NCBI RefSeq assembly: GCF_016801865.2 | Contig: NC_068937.1 | Span: 35,820,637 to 35,884,636 of the forward strand | DNA length: 64,000 bases | Direction of reading: 5' to 3' | Source: Culex pipiens pallens | Taxonomy: Eukaryota; Arthropoda; Insecta; Diptera; Culicidae | Shown: in pieces, positions 1-11,010 of the stretch | Numbering within the stretch: the first letter of the stretch is position 1 | Layout: each line of letters begins with the position of its first letter | Translations under genes and position numbers: made by a program | The notes under the pieces: generated by a model | The model's input: only the letters and a program-made list of their open reading frames with translations | Database searches by the model: none | Told to the model about the DNA's origin: nothing

Positions 1-1781
1 GGCGGTCCTGTTGAAGGAAGCACACAAAAGATGAAAGTCCCGTTCGCTGGACCAAGTCAACTGATCCGAATCGCATGGTTGTTACGGGTTTTTCTTCCCT
101 TTCTTATACCGGCGTAGATGCACACAAACACAACGTAACACACTGCCTTCATCCCACAGTTATTTATTGATTTCGTTTGAGGATTTATGAGTCAGCAGTA
201 GTACGGAATGATCGCCATTTTCTTGGCCATTTTTTTCGATCCTTTGATGCGTGCGCGATGTGTCCTTTCTTGCTCGGGACGCCCGTCGCCGGCGGAAATG
301 TTACAAAAGTGAAGTGAAGAAGGACAGGGTTGTAAGAGAAAAAAAAGAAACACTTTCCTCCAAAGATGTGTCCTTTTAGGTTCTTTGGGTTTTCTGGAAG
401 AAAAAAAAGCGGACCGAAATAACCCTCGTGACAGGGCTTTGTTTTGGCACGGGCCAAATGGCCACGGGGATCTCCGGAACGACTTGTTTTTGAAATTATG
501 CCGAATCCCAGGGATGCCACAAACAAAAAAGGATTCACTTGAAAGAGAACAAAATATGAAGATGGGATGGGGGGGTTTGGGACTACGAGCTTCGCTCAGA
601 TGTTGTCCTTCTGGTCTTTGATGGGTTTTGTGAAATGGTGTCTGATTGATGGGATGAAATTTTGTTTAGTGAAGTTGAGGTTTTCAGAGTTCAATGAAAT
701 TATTTCTACCCTGTCTTTGTGGGTCGTTTGAGAACCTGATGGTTTGAGTTGTACAATTTAGGATTTAAACTGCCAGCTTGAAATTTAGCGAGTTAGTGAT
801 TTTTCTTTGTTTAATAAAAAAATCCTGTTTTTTGTAACAAATCACTTTAAATCGTTTCATTCATTTAAGAAAAAAATGCTAGATATACCCTCAAACTCAT
901 CCAACTTTACGGACACACCTGTGGCGTGGCCACGACTTTCATGAAAAATGCAAATATTTTTCCACCCGAAAAACTCACCGCAACAATAATGGGTCGCAAA
1001 CACTTTGTATATGCTCAATAAATCACGAACCTCGTTTCCGAGAGCAAAAAAACAACCCGACCAACCCTTTCCCCCCAAAAAAACACCGCTAAATTTGTGT
1101 GCCCAAGCGTGAAAATTTATATTTATGTTTTTCCACGCGTCTGCACCACGTGTGAGTGTGCGAAATTTGGCAATTAAAATTTTCCAACCGCGTGCGAAGC
1201 CACGAAAATGCGCCTCAACCCCCTCTCCCCAACCTGATTGACATGTTTTGAAGGAAAAGTCTTTTCTTTTTCTTTTTTTTTTTCGCACGAGCTTGGCTTG
1301 AAACTTTGCACTTGAAACATTCTTCTACAAAGTCTCATTTGTAACACGCCCGACTGCGCCGGGCCACCCTCCCTCTCGGCCTGGGCCGTTGCAAATTAAA
1401 AGCAAACAAATCTTGCCTTTTTCGATGAAAAATCCGGTCCTGCCAATCTGGTTGGTGGCACCGTTTCTTGGTGAACGGGGAGAGGGAGCGAACGATAGAC
1501 AGGTAAGCTGATTTTAATTAATAGCAAATTTTGTAACGTTTGGTCACAGCAGAGTAGCTTCAGTTCGGAATCTCTTGTTGGAGCGAGATCGAGTTAATCA
1601 GAGACTGAATAAGCTGTGATACTGTATTAAAGTAAGAGGTTGGCTAAATGAATTGAACTATCAATTATCATTTCCTACCATAATTAGCTTGTTCAAAACT
1701 GTTTTTCAATTACAAAAAAATAAGAACCCAAAAAGGTTTCAGTCACTTGCTGCCGATTTTTTTTTAAAATTCAGCACGTTG
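1..1781. other. Unassigned non-coding DNA
   Basis: I recognise no gene here. Open frames on both strands (up to 143 codons, minus strand 857-1288) are low-complexity and match no family I know. A GC-richer stretch at about 1345-1502 contains an ATG at 1425 followed by 26 stop-free codons running into CAG|GTAAGC, a canonical splice-donor sequence at 1502/1503; the frame stops two codons later. This could be the end of a small coding or leader exon, but one donor-like word is weak evidence. The rest is AT-rich with homopolymer runs. Confidence 0.5.
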
Positions 1782-1990
1782 GCAGCTCCGATTTTTGGTC
1801 GAATGGTTGCCACCACAGTTGAAGCATTTGGCTTCGAGTTCTCGTTGATTGTGTTGCAACCTTGAGTTTTGTGCTCACTTGCGCAGGTTGCACAACGACT
1901 CAAGCTGGCAACACAATCAACAAGATCTCGAAGTAAAATGCTTCAACTGTGGTGGCAACCATTCGACCAAGAATCGGAGCTGTTATTTTT
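1782..1990. repeat. Head-to-head inverted pair of LINE gag zinc-knuckle fragments
   Basis: Two arms of about 90 bp (roughly 1782-1873 on the minus strand and 1889-1985 on the plus strand) are near-perfect inverted copies around a loop of about 15 bp. Each arm encodes KCFNCGGNHSTKNRSC, a CX2CX3HX6C knuckle of the kind found third in jockey-clade gag proteins, which bind nucleic acid. The residues just before it differ conservatively (QRELEA against QQDLEV), so both arms look like separately diverged copies of a real gag frame. No start codon, reverse transcriptase or other gag domain lies nearby. It is a dead, rearranged fragment; the exact LINE clade is inferred from the knuckle spacing only. 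Confidence 0.7.
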
Positions 1991-2204
1991 CAAAAACATA
2001 GAAGCAGAAGCCTAATCCACAGAAAACAATTTGAAATGAATGTTTCAGAAAAACAGAAAACAATTTGAAAATGTTTCGTCAATCTTACACCCAAAACAGG
2101 CCAGTGCTTATCCGAGAAAAAAGTGGTACCATTTATGGACACAGAGAACACAGTTCAATATGAGCTATTCTCTACCAAAACCGGAAATGGATTTTATTTG
2201 TATT

Positions 2205-2790
2205 TTTTGATTTGGCTCAAACTTTGTGGGGGCCTTCCCTATGACTAAATAAGCTATTTTGCGTCAGTTTTTTTTTGGAAATGAACCTCGAGAATATTCG
2301 CACTCTCTACGAAATCGGCCGATTTCGACCATTTTTATTTTTTGTTTTTTTTTATTTGACTCAAACTTTGTGGGGGCCTTCCCTATGACCAAGTAAGCTA
2401 TTTTGCGTCATTGGTTCACCCATACAAGTCTCCATACAATTTTGGCAGCTGTCCATACAAAAATGGTTTGTAAATATTCAAACAGCTGTAACTTTTGAGT
2501 GAATTTTCTGATCAATTTGGTGTCTTCGGCAAAGTTGTAGGTATTATTGAGGACTTTTGAGAAAAAAATAGGTACAGGGAAAAAAAATTGCAGATTTTTT
2601 TATCAACTTTTTTTTTACTAAAACATTTTTGATATGTTTTAGAGGACAAAAATCCGCAACTTTTGAGCCATAGAGAAACATGGTCAAAAAATCTGCCGCC
2701 GAGTTATGAATTTTTGAAAAAATAGTGATTTTTGGAAAAAATGAAGTTTCATGCAAAAACAAGTTTGACATTACTTTTTTTTTTTTGGAT
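2205..2790 (+). repeat. Diverged interspersed repeat, single-arm copy of the 43.0-43.7 kb element
   Basis: The stretch carries the words GGCAGCTGTCCATACAAAAA and TTTGGTGTCTTCGGCAAAG in the same order as the element at 42998-43703. A segment of about 60 bp containing CTTTGTGGGGGCCTTCCCTA occurs twice in direct orientation, at about 2212-2270 and 2354-2412. No coding capacity is visible. I infer an old non-autonomous transposon copy with an internal duplication. Confidence 0.6.
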
Positions 2791-3239
2791 AAGCACTGAC
2801 ACTTTAACCCAATGACTTTGCTGCCTCGGCCACCACAGTTTGGTGACCAAGAATTGGTCAGAAGTCGATGTATGCCACTTGTTGGAGATTTATTGTTTCA
2901 ATTAACAAATTAACACGATTCTCTCGACTCTGAGTTGTGGGTGTAGATGTTTTTGTAACTAATCTTTGCAAAACAGCTGGGCTGGTGTAAAATGCATTCT
3001 AAAACACTTTTTCTATTGATGTTGTCAAACCACGGCTTGAAATTAATTTTTTTAATATTTTTTTGAATTTTTTCAAGATTGAAAGATTTTTTCATAAATA
3101 AAATCAATTAAATTACTAAATATAAAATATATAATGGCCTAATGAAAAATTGAATCAAATTTTGATTTTGAATGGAATTTATTTTAATCTTTTGAATTTA
3201 AAACTTTGTCAGCGTATTGTACGTTTGTATTGAGTTGTT
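2791..3239. other. Unassigned AT-rich DNA
   Basis: I see no gene, RNA or clear repeat boundary in this stretch. Confidence 0.4.
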
Positions 3240-3466
3240 TGAAGTTTCAATAAGTAGTTCATAAGTTATGCATAATTGTGTGTTTTCAAATATATTCGGA
3301 TTTTAGATAAGTGGTCAGAAAAAGACTCAAAAATTTCATATTATTTGAAATACCTTTCCAACGCACCTTAATTATGAAGATCTGGCAACCCTGCCTCAAG
3401 TTATGATCACTTCAGTGCTATTTGTGTACTTTTTTGAAGCCGGATCTCACTTATCTGAATGGAAAC
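3240..3466 (-). repeat. Fragment of the 11.0-12.9 kb mosquito repeat family
   Basis: The words GATCTGGCAACCCTG and TTTTTTGAAGCCGGATCTCA, with the intervening order of motifs, match the reverse complement of the repeat seen at 11011-12863 and also the copy at 34800-35358. The copy is short and diverged, with no coding capacity. Confidence 0.6.
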
Positions 3467-4560
3467 TCTGTTCGGTTTCATTATCTAAGTTCAAGTTATG
3501 ACCCTGTATTTTGTATTGATAGACATTCCAAAGAATTGATAATTCAAAATGTTGAAATTAGCTCCAGATATAATGTGTGATCCGTTTCAGTTGAGTTGTG
3601 GAGAGACACCAACCACAAAATTCGTCTGGGGGTTCCTTGGCCGAAACAATTAGACCCGTATTTTTTTTGTTTGGCCATTCGGGTGACCTACGCCGTGTTA
3701 GGGTGGTCCGAAAAAAGGCAATTTTCGTCGATTTTCGCAAAAACCACTTAAAAAAAATCTCAATTAAATTATGTTTATCATGAGTAGAATTGTTCGTTCA
3801 CCATAAACGCTAGCCCCGATTTCTTCCTAGAAAAGGCACTTTTTCCTTAAAGGTTGATGCCTTCCACGAAAACACAAACGCCCCCGGAAAACCCCAGTCG
3901 AGCAGATCTTCCCAGAATGGAAAATGACCTATTCTGCGTTCAATGACTTTGGCAAAACATTTTGTTGAAGGCGCTGTTTTTGTGGATTTGTTTTTGATTC
4001 TTGGAATGAGGATAATAATCCTCTATTATGTGTTTGCTTTTTTTAATATTTCTTTTTGTATAAAATTCTTTTTTAAAGCAATCTTTAAATTTTTCTGCGA
4101 AAGCTAATTTCTGATCAACAGTTTCCAAATCCCAGGTAAGAAAATTAAGAACTTGAAAGCACTTCATCACTCCTCTGATTCACACTTCGAAACAAGAAAA
4201 AAAGTGGAAAGATTAACAGGTAGCAGGTTCGCGCGTGTCACCACAATTTATCATAATCTGTGGTCGGCTCGTGCCACCAAACTTATCGGCGTGCTTATTA
4301 AGTTGGTTCGCGTGTTTGAATACTTTTTTTGGAGACTCGAGAAAAGAATGGAAATGAAAATTTAGCTTGAAACCTTTTAAAAAATAAAATTCAAATTACT
4401 TTTTTGTTCAAAAATTGAATAATCTTTAAAAAAACTGAATATCTCCAATCATCGTTCAACGTCGAAATTAAAAAAGTAAAACTCTCCAAGTGGACAAGCT
4501 ACAGGGACAAGCTTTCAGCGAAATTCAACCGATTCTCGCTAGAACGTACAACCACCAACC
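3467..4560. other. Unassigned DNA
   Basis: No convincing gene is present; the small overlapping frames on both strands are not recognisable. The word TTAGGGTGGTCC near 3698 resembles the terminus of the small element at 26251-26685, but no matching second end was found. Confidence 0.4.
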
Positions 4561-4929
4561 CCCCTCCCTCCCCTCCACAACCCCCGCAATACTAGCTGGC
4601 ATCGTTTGCAGATTTTTTTTTATTTTGCGTTTTGCAGCCAGCACTCTTTCCCAGTTCACTTCGTCAGTTTTCCGTTCAGTTTAGCAGCCGCGGCAGTAGC
4701 AGCAGCACTGGCCATTGTTTCGCCATGAATAATATTCACAAGCAATTAAAAAACGCGAGCAAAATGCACACTCGATTGGACCTTCGTTCGGCATCCGCAG
4801 CATCCGAGCGCAGCGCCCCTTGGCACGAGGGGTCCAGGAAAAGTGGTTCTGGCGTGAAGTCACTGTTTTTCTGACTTCTCAAAACATGTCTTTCCTGTCC
4901 CAAATTTGTCTGTTTTTAAAACATGACAA
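4561..4929 (+). other. GC-richer unique block, possible promoter or leader exon
   Basis: This block is less AT-rich and less repetitive than its surroundings. It holds a pyrimidine-rich run, two TCAGTT words at 4664 and 4676 that resemble the arthropod initiator consensus, and an ATG at 4725 in a fair start context opening a frame of about 50 codons rich in Ser, Arg and Ala. The peptide is not recognised. With no downstream exon identified, promoter or exon status is only a guess. Confidence 0.2.
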
Positions 4930-7200
4930 CACTTCCCTAGGAATCAACTCTACACAATATGCTAATTCGTTTTCGTAACTTTCACGTTTTCAATCTTTGG
5001 TTGGTTGGTCGTCAATTGTACGTAGTCTAATAAACTCATTTTGACTTGACAACTCTTCACAATTTTTTAACCCTCCACCACTAGACATTTCTTCAAACTG
5101 GGAAACTCACATTTTGTTAGTTTCCACGGCAGCTGTCTCCTGAATTCTACTTAAAAATAATTGAAAGAATCCATTACACTCCTAGTGATTCCCAAGTCTA
5201 CACAAGTTGACCGTTGACAGCTTTTAGCAAGTCAAACAAATCACAACTTGAAAGCACACTTCAACCTGATAACTCTCCACTTCTTGATAACTCTCAACAG
5301 GCTGACTACTCCTCACACCCACTAGACAAGCCTTAACAGCAAGACAAATTTGTTGAAGGATTTACAATTTGAAGACTTCGTTCAGCTTGACGTTACGGAG
5401 CGTTGCCAAGCTGTGTAGAGTTTCAAAATTGTGTAGTTTTAACTAGTTTAAGAGAGACAAAAGTGAAGGTTCAATTTAAACAGTTTCGTAAACTTGATAA
5501 CACTTTTAATACTCGAAAACTCTACACAAGTTGACAACTCCGTAGAACCTGAACATCTCTGTCACAAATATAGAGCGGAATGGTAAACGCTATCACGCTG
5601 TCAAAATGTGGAGAGTTGTAAAACTGTGAGGTACCTAGTTGTTACCTAACAAGTTAGAGCCACTCCAAAACAAAAAATCAAATTTAACGGTTTTGTGAAC
5701 TTGATAAAATTTCCAAAACATGAAAACTCTCCACAAGTTGACAACTCCCATGAACCGAAACAACTCTCCACAGCATGACTGCAACCTTACTCACTGTCAA
5801 AGATTTTCAGTTGTGGAGACTTAAGAGTAGTCAACAAAAATGGCGTTGTCAATTTGTGAAAAGTTTTAAAACTTTTGAATTATTGTCCTGTTGTGGAGAA
5901 CTTTCAAGCCATGTGGTTTAGCTTAAACTATCTCTCCACGCTTGCTCATGAAGCAGGAGGTCAAGTTGCCATAGTAACTACTTCTTGGAGGGTTGTCAAA
6001 TTATCGCGAGTTTTCAAATAAAAGAATATCGTTATCTTTTAGAGTGGCTTTGATAAAACTTCTCAAATTCGAAAAACTCTCCACAAGTTGACAGCTCGCT
6101 AAAACCGTAACAACTCTTCACAACTCAACCGCAACTGGACTCTGTAATTTGAACAACTTTCCTAATCCTTTGTTCTCCAAGGAAAGTTGTTCAAGTTCCA
6201 TTACGGTCGAGTTGTGGAGAGTTGTTAAGGTTCTAGCAAGCTGTCAACTTGTGGAGAGTTTTTGAATTGCTTTCTTCTTCTTCTTCTTTGACGATTTTCT
6301 TTTATCGGAAAACTCGCTGTTATTTGACAACTCTCCAAGTATGTTAATCAAATATGTGGACAAGTTGCCACAGTGTCTATATTGTTTCGACTCGCCAATA
6401 ATTGAAATCCTTCAAAAGTTTTGGAGAATTTTAAATTTTAAATACTGACTCCATTTGTCCAATTATTTGATAAGCAAGGCTTGACGGTGTAAAATGTTGA
6501 AGTAAATTTGAGAAAAAAAATCAATCTCTGAAACTCTTCACAGATTGTAAACTCCTAAGAACCGGAAAAACTCTCCACAGCTTGAACGCAAGTTGACTCG
6601 AAAACTTGAACAACTCTCCTAACAAAAAAAAAACTTTTAAGATGGTTACAATAGTTTGGATAGTTTAAATTTGTAGAGAACCATCAAATTTGGGAGCGTT
6701 TTCAAATTGTACAGTGTTTTTAGGTAGAGCCTAGATTGTGTACAAGACCATGGCGTTCCCAAGTTGTGGAGAGTTTTAGGTGTTGAGGGATTTAATCTCG
6801 TAGAGATTTTTTAAGTTGTAGAAAGTTTAAAATTTGAAGCAAATTTTAAAGTTTTCAGAGAGTTTGAGTTTGTGACAACTATCCAAATTTTGACAAGTTT
6901 TCACAATTTAGAAAATTAAATTTAAAAAATATGAAAAAGTTGACATCACTTCAGGATTGTGAATTTATTGTGGTCATGTTTTCTAGGTTTCTCACTTAGG
7001 GATACTAAAATTTGTTTGGATGTGGAGAGTTTAGTCTCCCCAAGTTATGATGCTTTGAAGAGAAGTTTAAAGATTGAAATACATTGAGATGTTGATGAGG
7101 TTACGTGAATTGACTATAACAAAATTGTTTTTTTTTTTGGAGACCTGTAACGAGTTGTTAAGATTGTCTTAGAAGTTAGTACATAGACTCTCCACAAGTC
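4930..7200. repeat. Hairpin-rich repeat region built on CTCCACAAGTTGACAACTC
   Basis: The word CTCCACAAGTTGACAACTC and variants recur in both orientations, for example near 5523, 5729, 6078 and, inverted, near 6210 and 6240. A clear palindrome is centred near 6172: an arm at about 6060-6165 pairs with 6178-6262. Near the right end, ACTCTCCACAAGTCTCCA (about 7187) is matched in inverted orientation at about 9297-9316, beyond the foldback element at 7291-9290. This suggests one larger inverted-repeat element was split by that insertion. No protein-coding signal is visible. Confidence 0.55.
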
Positions 7201-7290
7201 TCCACCACCAAATTGCTCTTAACATTGTTAATTTTTTTCCAGTACTAAACCTATCAGTTTTAGAAAGTTTCTTGTTAATGTTAAGAGCTA

Positions 7291-9290
7291 CAGTCATGCC
7301 TCGGTTTTGCACGCCTCGGTTTTGCACTGCCCCGGTTTTGCACCGTTCAGCTGCCTCGGTTAAGCACGGCCCAGTGCTTAACTGAAGCACAGAGCTTATG
7401 GAATTTTGGCTATATGGGAGACATTGACTTTAATCGTATGAAAAATCATGCAAAAATCAAAAAGTTATAGTGTTTTGGAATCGGGATGATGTCAGTTATC
7501 CATTAAAATTACGTATCCATTACAATACGTGTTTTTCCTGTATTTCCTGTAATGCATTTTTTTCTCTAAAGAATCCAAAAAAATATTGTTATTGCAATAT
7601 GGGTATCAAATGATCAGGTTTTTTCATACATTTCGGATGTAATAACAACATTTTTAGAAAATACTCCAAATTTTCACAAAACAACGTTTTTTCGAAAAAA
7701 TACTCAAAATTTCAATTTTTACAATATGGGTATCAAACGATCGGGATTTTTTCATACATTTCGAATGTAATAACAACATTTTTAGAAAATACTCAAAATT
7801 TTCACAAAACTACGTATTTTCGAAAAAAAATACTCAAAATTTTCGTTTTTACAATGTAGGTATCGAACGATCGGGATTTTTTCATACATTTCGAATGTAA
7901 TAACAATATTCTTTGAAAATACTCCAAATTTTCACAAAACTACGTATTTTCGAAAAAATACTCAAAATTTCCGTTTTTACAATGTGGATATCAAACAATC
8001 GGGATTTTTTTATACATTTCGAATGTAATAAAAATATTTTTTGAAAGTACTTAAAAAATTTCACAAAACTACGTATTTTCGAAAAAAATACTCAAAATTT
8101 CCGATTTACAAAGTAGGTATCAAACGATCGGGATTTTTTCATACATTTCGAACGTAATAACTATATTTTTTTGAAAATACTCAAAATTTTCACAAAACTA
8201 CGTATTTTTGTAGAAAAATTTCAAAATTTCAGTTTTCACATCATGGGTATCAAATAATCAAAGCATTTTTTTCAAAAATACGTAGCTCGGGAAAATTTTG
8301 AGTATTTTCATTTTTTTAATGACTTTCGAAATGTATGAAAAAATACCGATCGTTTGATACCCACATTGTAAAAACGGAAATTTTGAGTATTTTTTTTTCG
8401 AAAATACGTAGTCTAGTGAAAAATTTTAGTATTTAAAAAAATATTGTTATTACATTCAAAATGTATGAAAAAATCCTGATCGTTTCACACCCACATTTTA
8501 AAAAAGAAAATTTTGAGTATTTTTTTCGAAAATACGTAGTTTTGTGAAAATTTGGAGTATTTTCAAAAACAATTGTTTTTAAATTCGAAATGTATGAAAA
8601 AATCCCGATCGTTTCATACTAACATTGTAAAAACGGAAATTTTGAGTATTTTTTTCGAAAATACGTAGTTTTGTGAAAATTTTGAGTATTTTCAAAAAAT
8701 ATTGTTATGAAAAAAAAATGTATGAAAAATTCCCGATCGTTCGATACCCACATTGTAAAAACGGAAATTTTGAGTATTTTATTCGAAAATACGTAGTTTT
8801 GTGAAAATTTTGAGTATTTTCTAAAAATGTTTTTATTACATTCGAAATGTATGAAAAAAATCCGATCGTTTGATACCCATATTGTAAAAACGAAAATTTT
8901 GAGTATTTTTTCGAAAAGACGTAGTTTTGTGAAAATTTGGAGTATTTCTAAAAATGTAAAAATGTACATCCAAAATGTAAGAAAAACCTGATCATTTGAT
9001 ACTAATATTGCAAAAACAATATATTTTTGGTTTCTTTAAAGAAAAAAATGCATTTTCAAAATACAGAAAAAATACGTATTTTTGTGAAAATTTTCATGAA
9101 ATAATAATTTTAATGGATAGCTGACATTATCCCGATTCCAAAACACTATAATTTTTGATGTTTGCATGATTTTTCGTACGATTAAAGCCAATGTCTCCCA
9201 TATAGCCAAAATCCCATATGCTCTGTGCCTCGGTTATGTACGCCTCGGTTTTGCATCCCCCATATGCGGTGCTAAACCGAGGCATGGCTG
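7291..9290. mobile_element. 2.0-kb foldback element with pogo/Tigger-like ends and TA duplication
   Basis: The ends are CAGTCATGCCTCGGTTT (left) and the inverse of CAGCCATGCCTCGGTTT (right), each flanked by TA (7289-7290 and 9291-9292). The arms remain complementary well inward: the words around 7395-7500 and 9120-9225 are long inverted copies. The middle is tandem copies of a unit of about 125 bp containing ATACGTAGTTTTGTGAAAA, in one orientation up to about 8250 and inverted after about 8290. Starting CAG, TA duplications and a CCTCGGTT motif fit Tc1/mariner pogo-group elements. No transposase is encoded; frames inside are products of the tandem units. It would need a transposase supplied elsewhere. 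Confidence 0.8.
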
Positions 9291-9411
9291 TATTCGGTTG
9301 TGGAGACTTGTGGAGAATTAATGTACTAAAAACCGTTCATTGGTTCAATGGTTTGTCAAGGCCCAAATCTGACCGTTTTGGACGGTCGATATGTGTTCGC
9401 ACAAACAGGAT

Positions 9412-9439
<28 letters not shown>
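9412..9439 (+). repeat. (CA)n microsatellite
   Basis: An uninterrupted run of 14 CA dinucleotides. Confidence 0.95.
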
Positions 9440-9442
<3 letters not shown>

Positions 9443-11010
9443 CGATCGCCTGAATGGTACGTCATAACCAGCAGAAGCTAGGCTAGGCCGGCAGCCAGTT
9501 GAGCTCATGCATCATCAACAGTGCACCGTAGTTATTAAATAGATGATGTACCGCCCCCCCCTCCACTACCTTCCCCTCCTCATCCGCCTTGGCGGCTCAC
9601 CCACGTGGAATAACTGAACAAAAGCGTGTACAATAGTTTGCTGGACCAGCCGCTAGTACGTGAGGTAGCCACGATGGTAGCATGAGAGAGCAAAAAAAAC
9701 AACAACTAACAAACGACGAAAGGCCGTTCTGTGGTGATTTGAGCATGAGTTGATCGCAGGACTGTCTAAATTGTTCTTGATTTTCGTTCTCGAATTTTAA
9801 TGATTGTCTTCGCTGCTAAATATTTTGCAAAGAAATCAAAATATATTTCGTCCCAAATATGAAACGATATTATTACTACTTGAAGTAAACTGTCTAAAAT
9901 GTTGAATTTTTAGAAACAACTTTAGTACAAGAAGAAAAATATTAAAGAATATGTACTAAAATTTTAAAGGTGTTTTTGTTGCCAATTTTCAGTATTCAAC
10001 TTTATTTTTAGTACTCAAAACTTTTACATCATAAGGTTATATTATTTAGTACTTAAAAGGTTGTGTTCAGTGTACTAAATTTCTCCATCAGCACTATTAG
10101 AAATATTTTCAATTTTAATAATACTTACTATTTCAATTCATGTAGCAAAATATTTAGTACAAGAAGTAACTAAATAGGCATTTGTACTTAAACTTTTGAG
10201 TATTTTTTTGCCTCCGATAAATTTTTAACTAGCTCAACCAATCTCGACCCGTCACTTCCTCCGGAGGGGCTTGGGCAGTGCGTCCAACGTTCGGAGAACT
10301 TGGCGGCTCAGTGGGGTGGTCGTTCATATGAGCAAGGATTTTCCAGCCGACGGGGAGGGGATCGGCTCTCGTTAGTGAAGCGTGCTAAACTAAGGCGATC
10401 ATCGCGCTCAAAATGCTCAGCTCAATGGAGCTGAATATTGGCCTGGATTGCACGCACGCATTTGCGCGAATTTCTCGATGGCCGTACAATCGATGACTGC
10501 CGATGGAGGCAGTTTTTTTTCATGATTTTTATTTTTAACTGGTTTTGATGTTTTGCGATGTTGATGTTGCGTTAGAAATCTGTGGTGCAGAGCAGAAGCG
10601 ATCGAAAAATGGCCGGGTGGAATAATCCGATTGTTGTCACTTTTTTACACGGTTGGGTGGAGGTGCTCGATGGATTTTGGTGCAAATGAAAACAATATGC
10701 AAAACGTGTCCAGATAGCGCATATTTTTACGCTGGAATATTTTTTTTCCAGCGATTGAATTTGAATTAGAAAAATAAATTGAGAATGAGTTGATTTTGAA
10801 ATTTTGTAAACAGAAACCAAATTTAAAATAAACACCTCAATATGCAAGGCTTTTTGTTTGGTTTGAATGTGATGAAATATAAAACACAAAATCTGAATAA
10901 TCTAGTTTTGTCTGATTTTTAATCTCTTTAATATATTTTAATTTCAGACAACAACATAAAATAAATCTTTTAAGCAAAATAGAGGTTAAACACTTTTTTT
11001 GCTAAAAAAA
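9440..11010. other. Unassigned DNA, partly GC-richer
   Basis: Two GC-richer stretches (about 9480-9680 and 10240-10520) look single-copy, but no open frame or RNA structure is recognised in them. Between them, at about 9880-10210, TTTAGTAC-like words recur in both orientations, suggesting a decayed small transposon. No gene is supported. Confidence 0.4.

Noticed and set aside
857..1288. 143-codon minus-strand frame
   Set aside because: Begins with a Lys/Arg run from a poly-T stretch and resembles no family.
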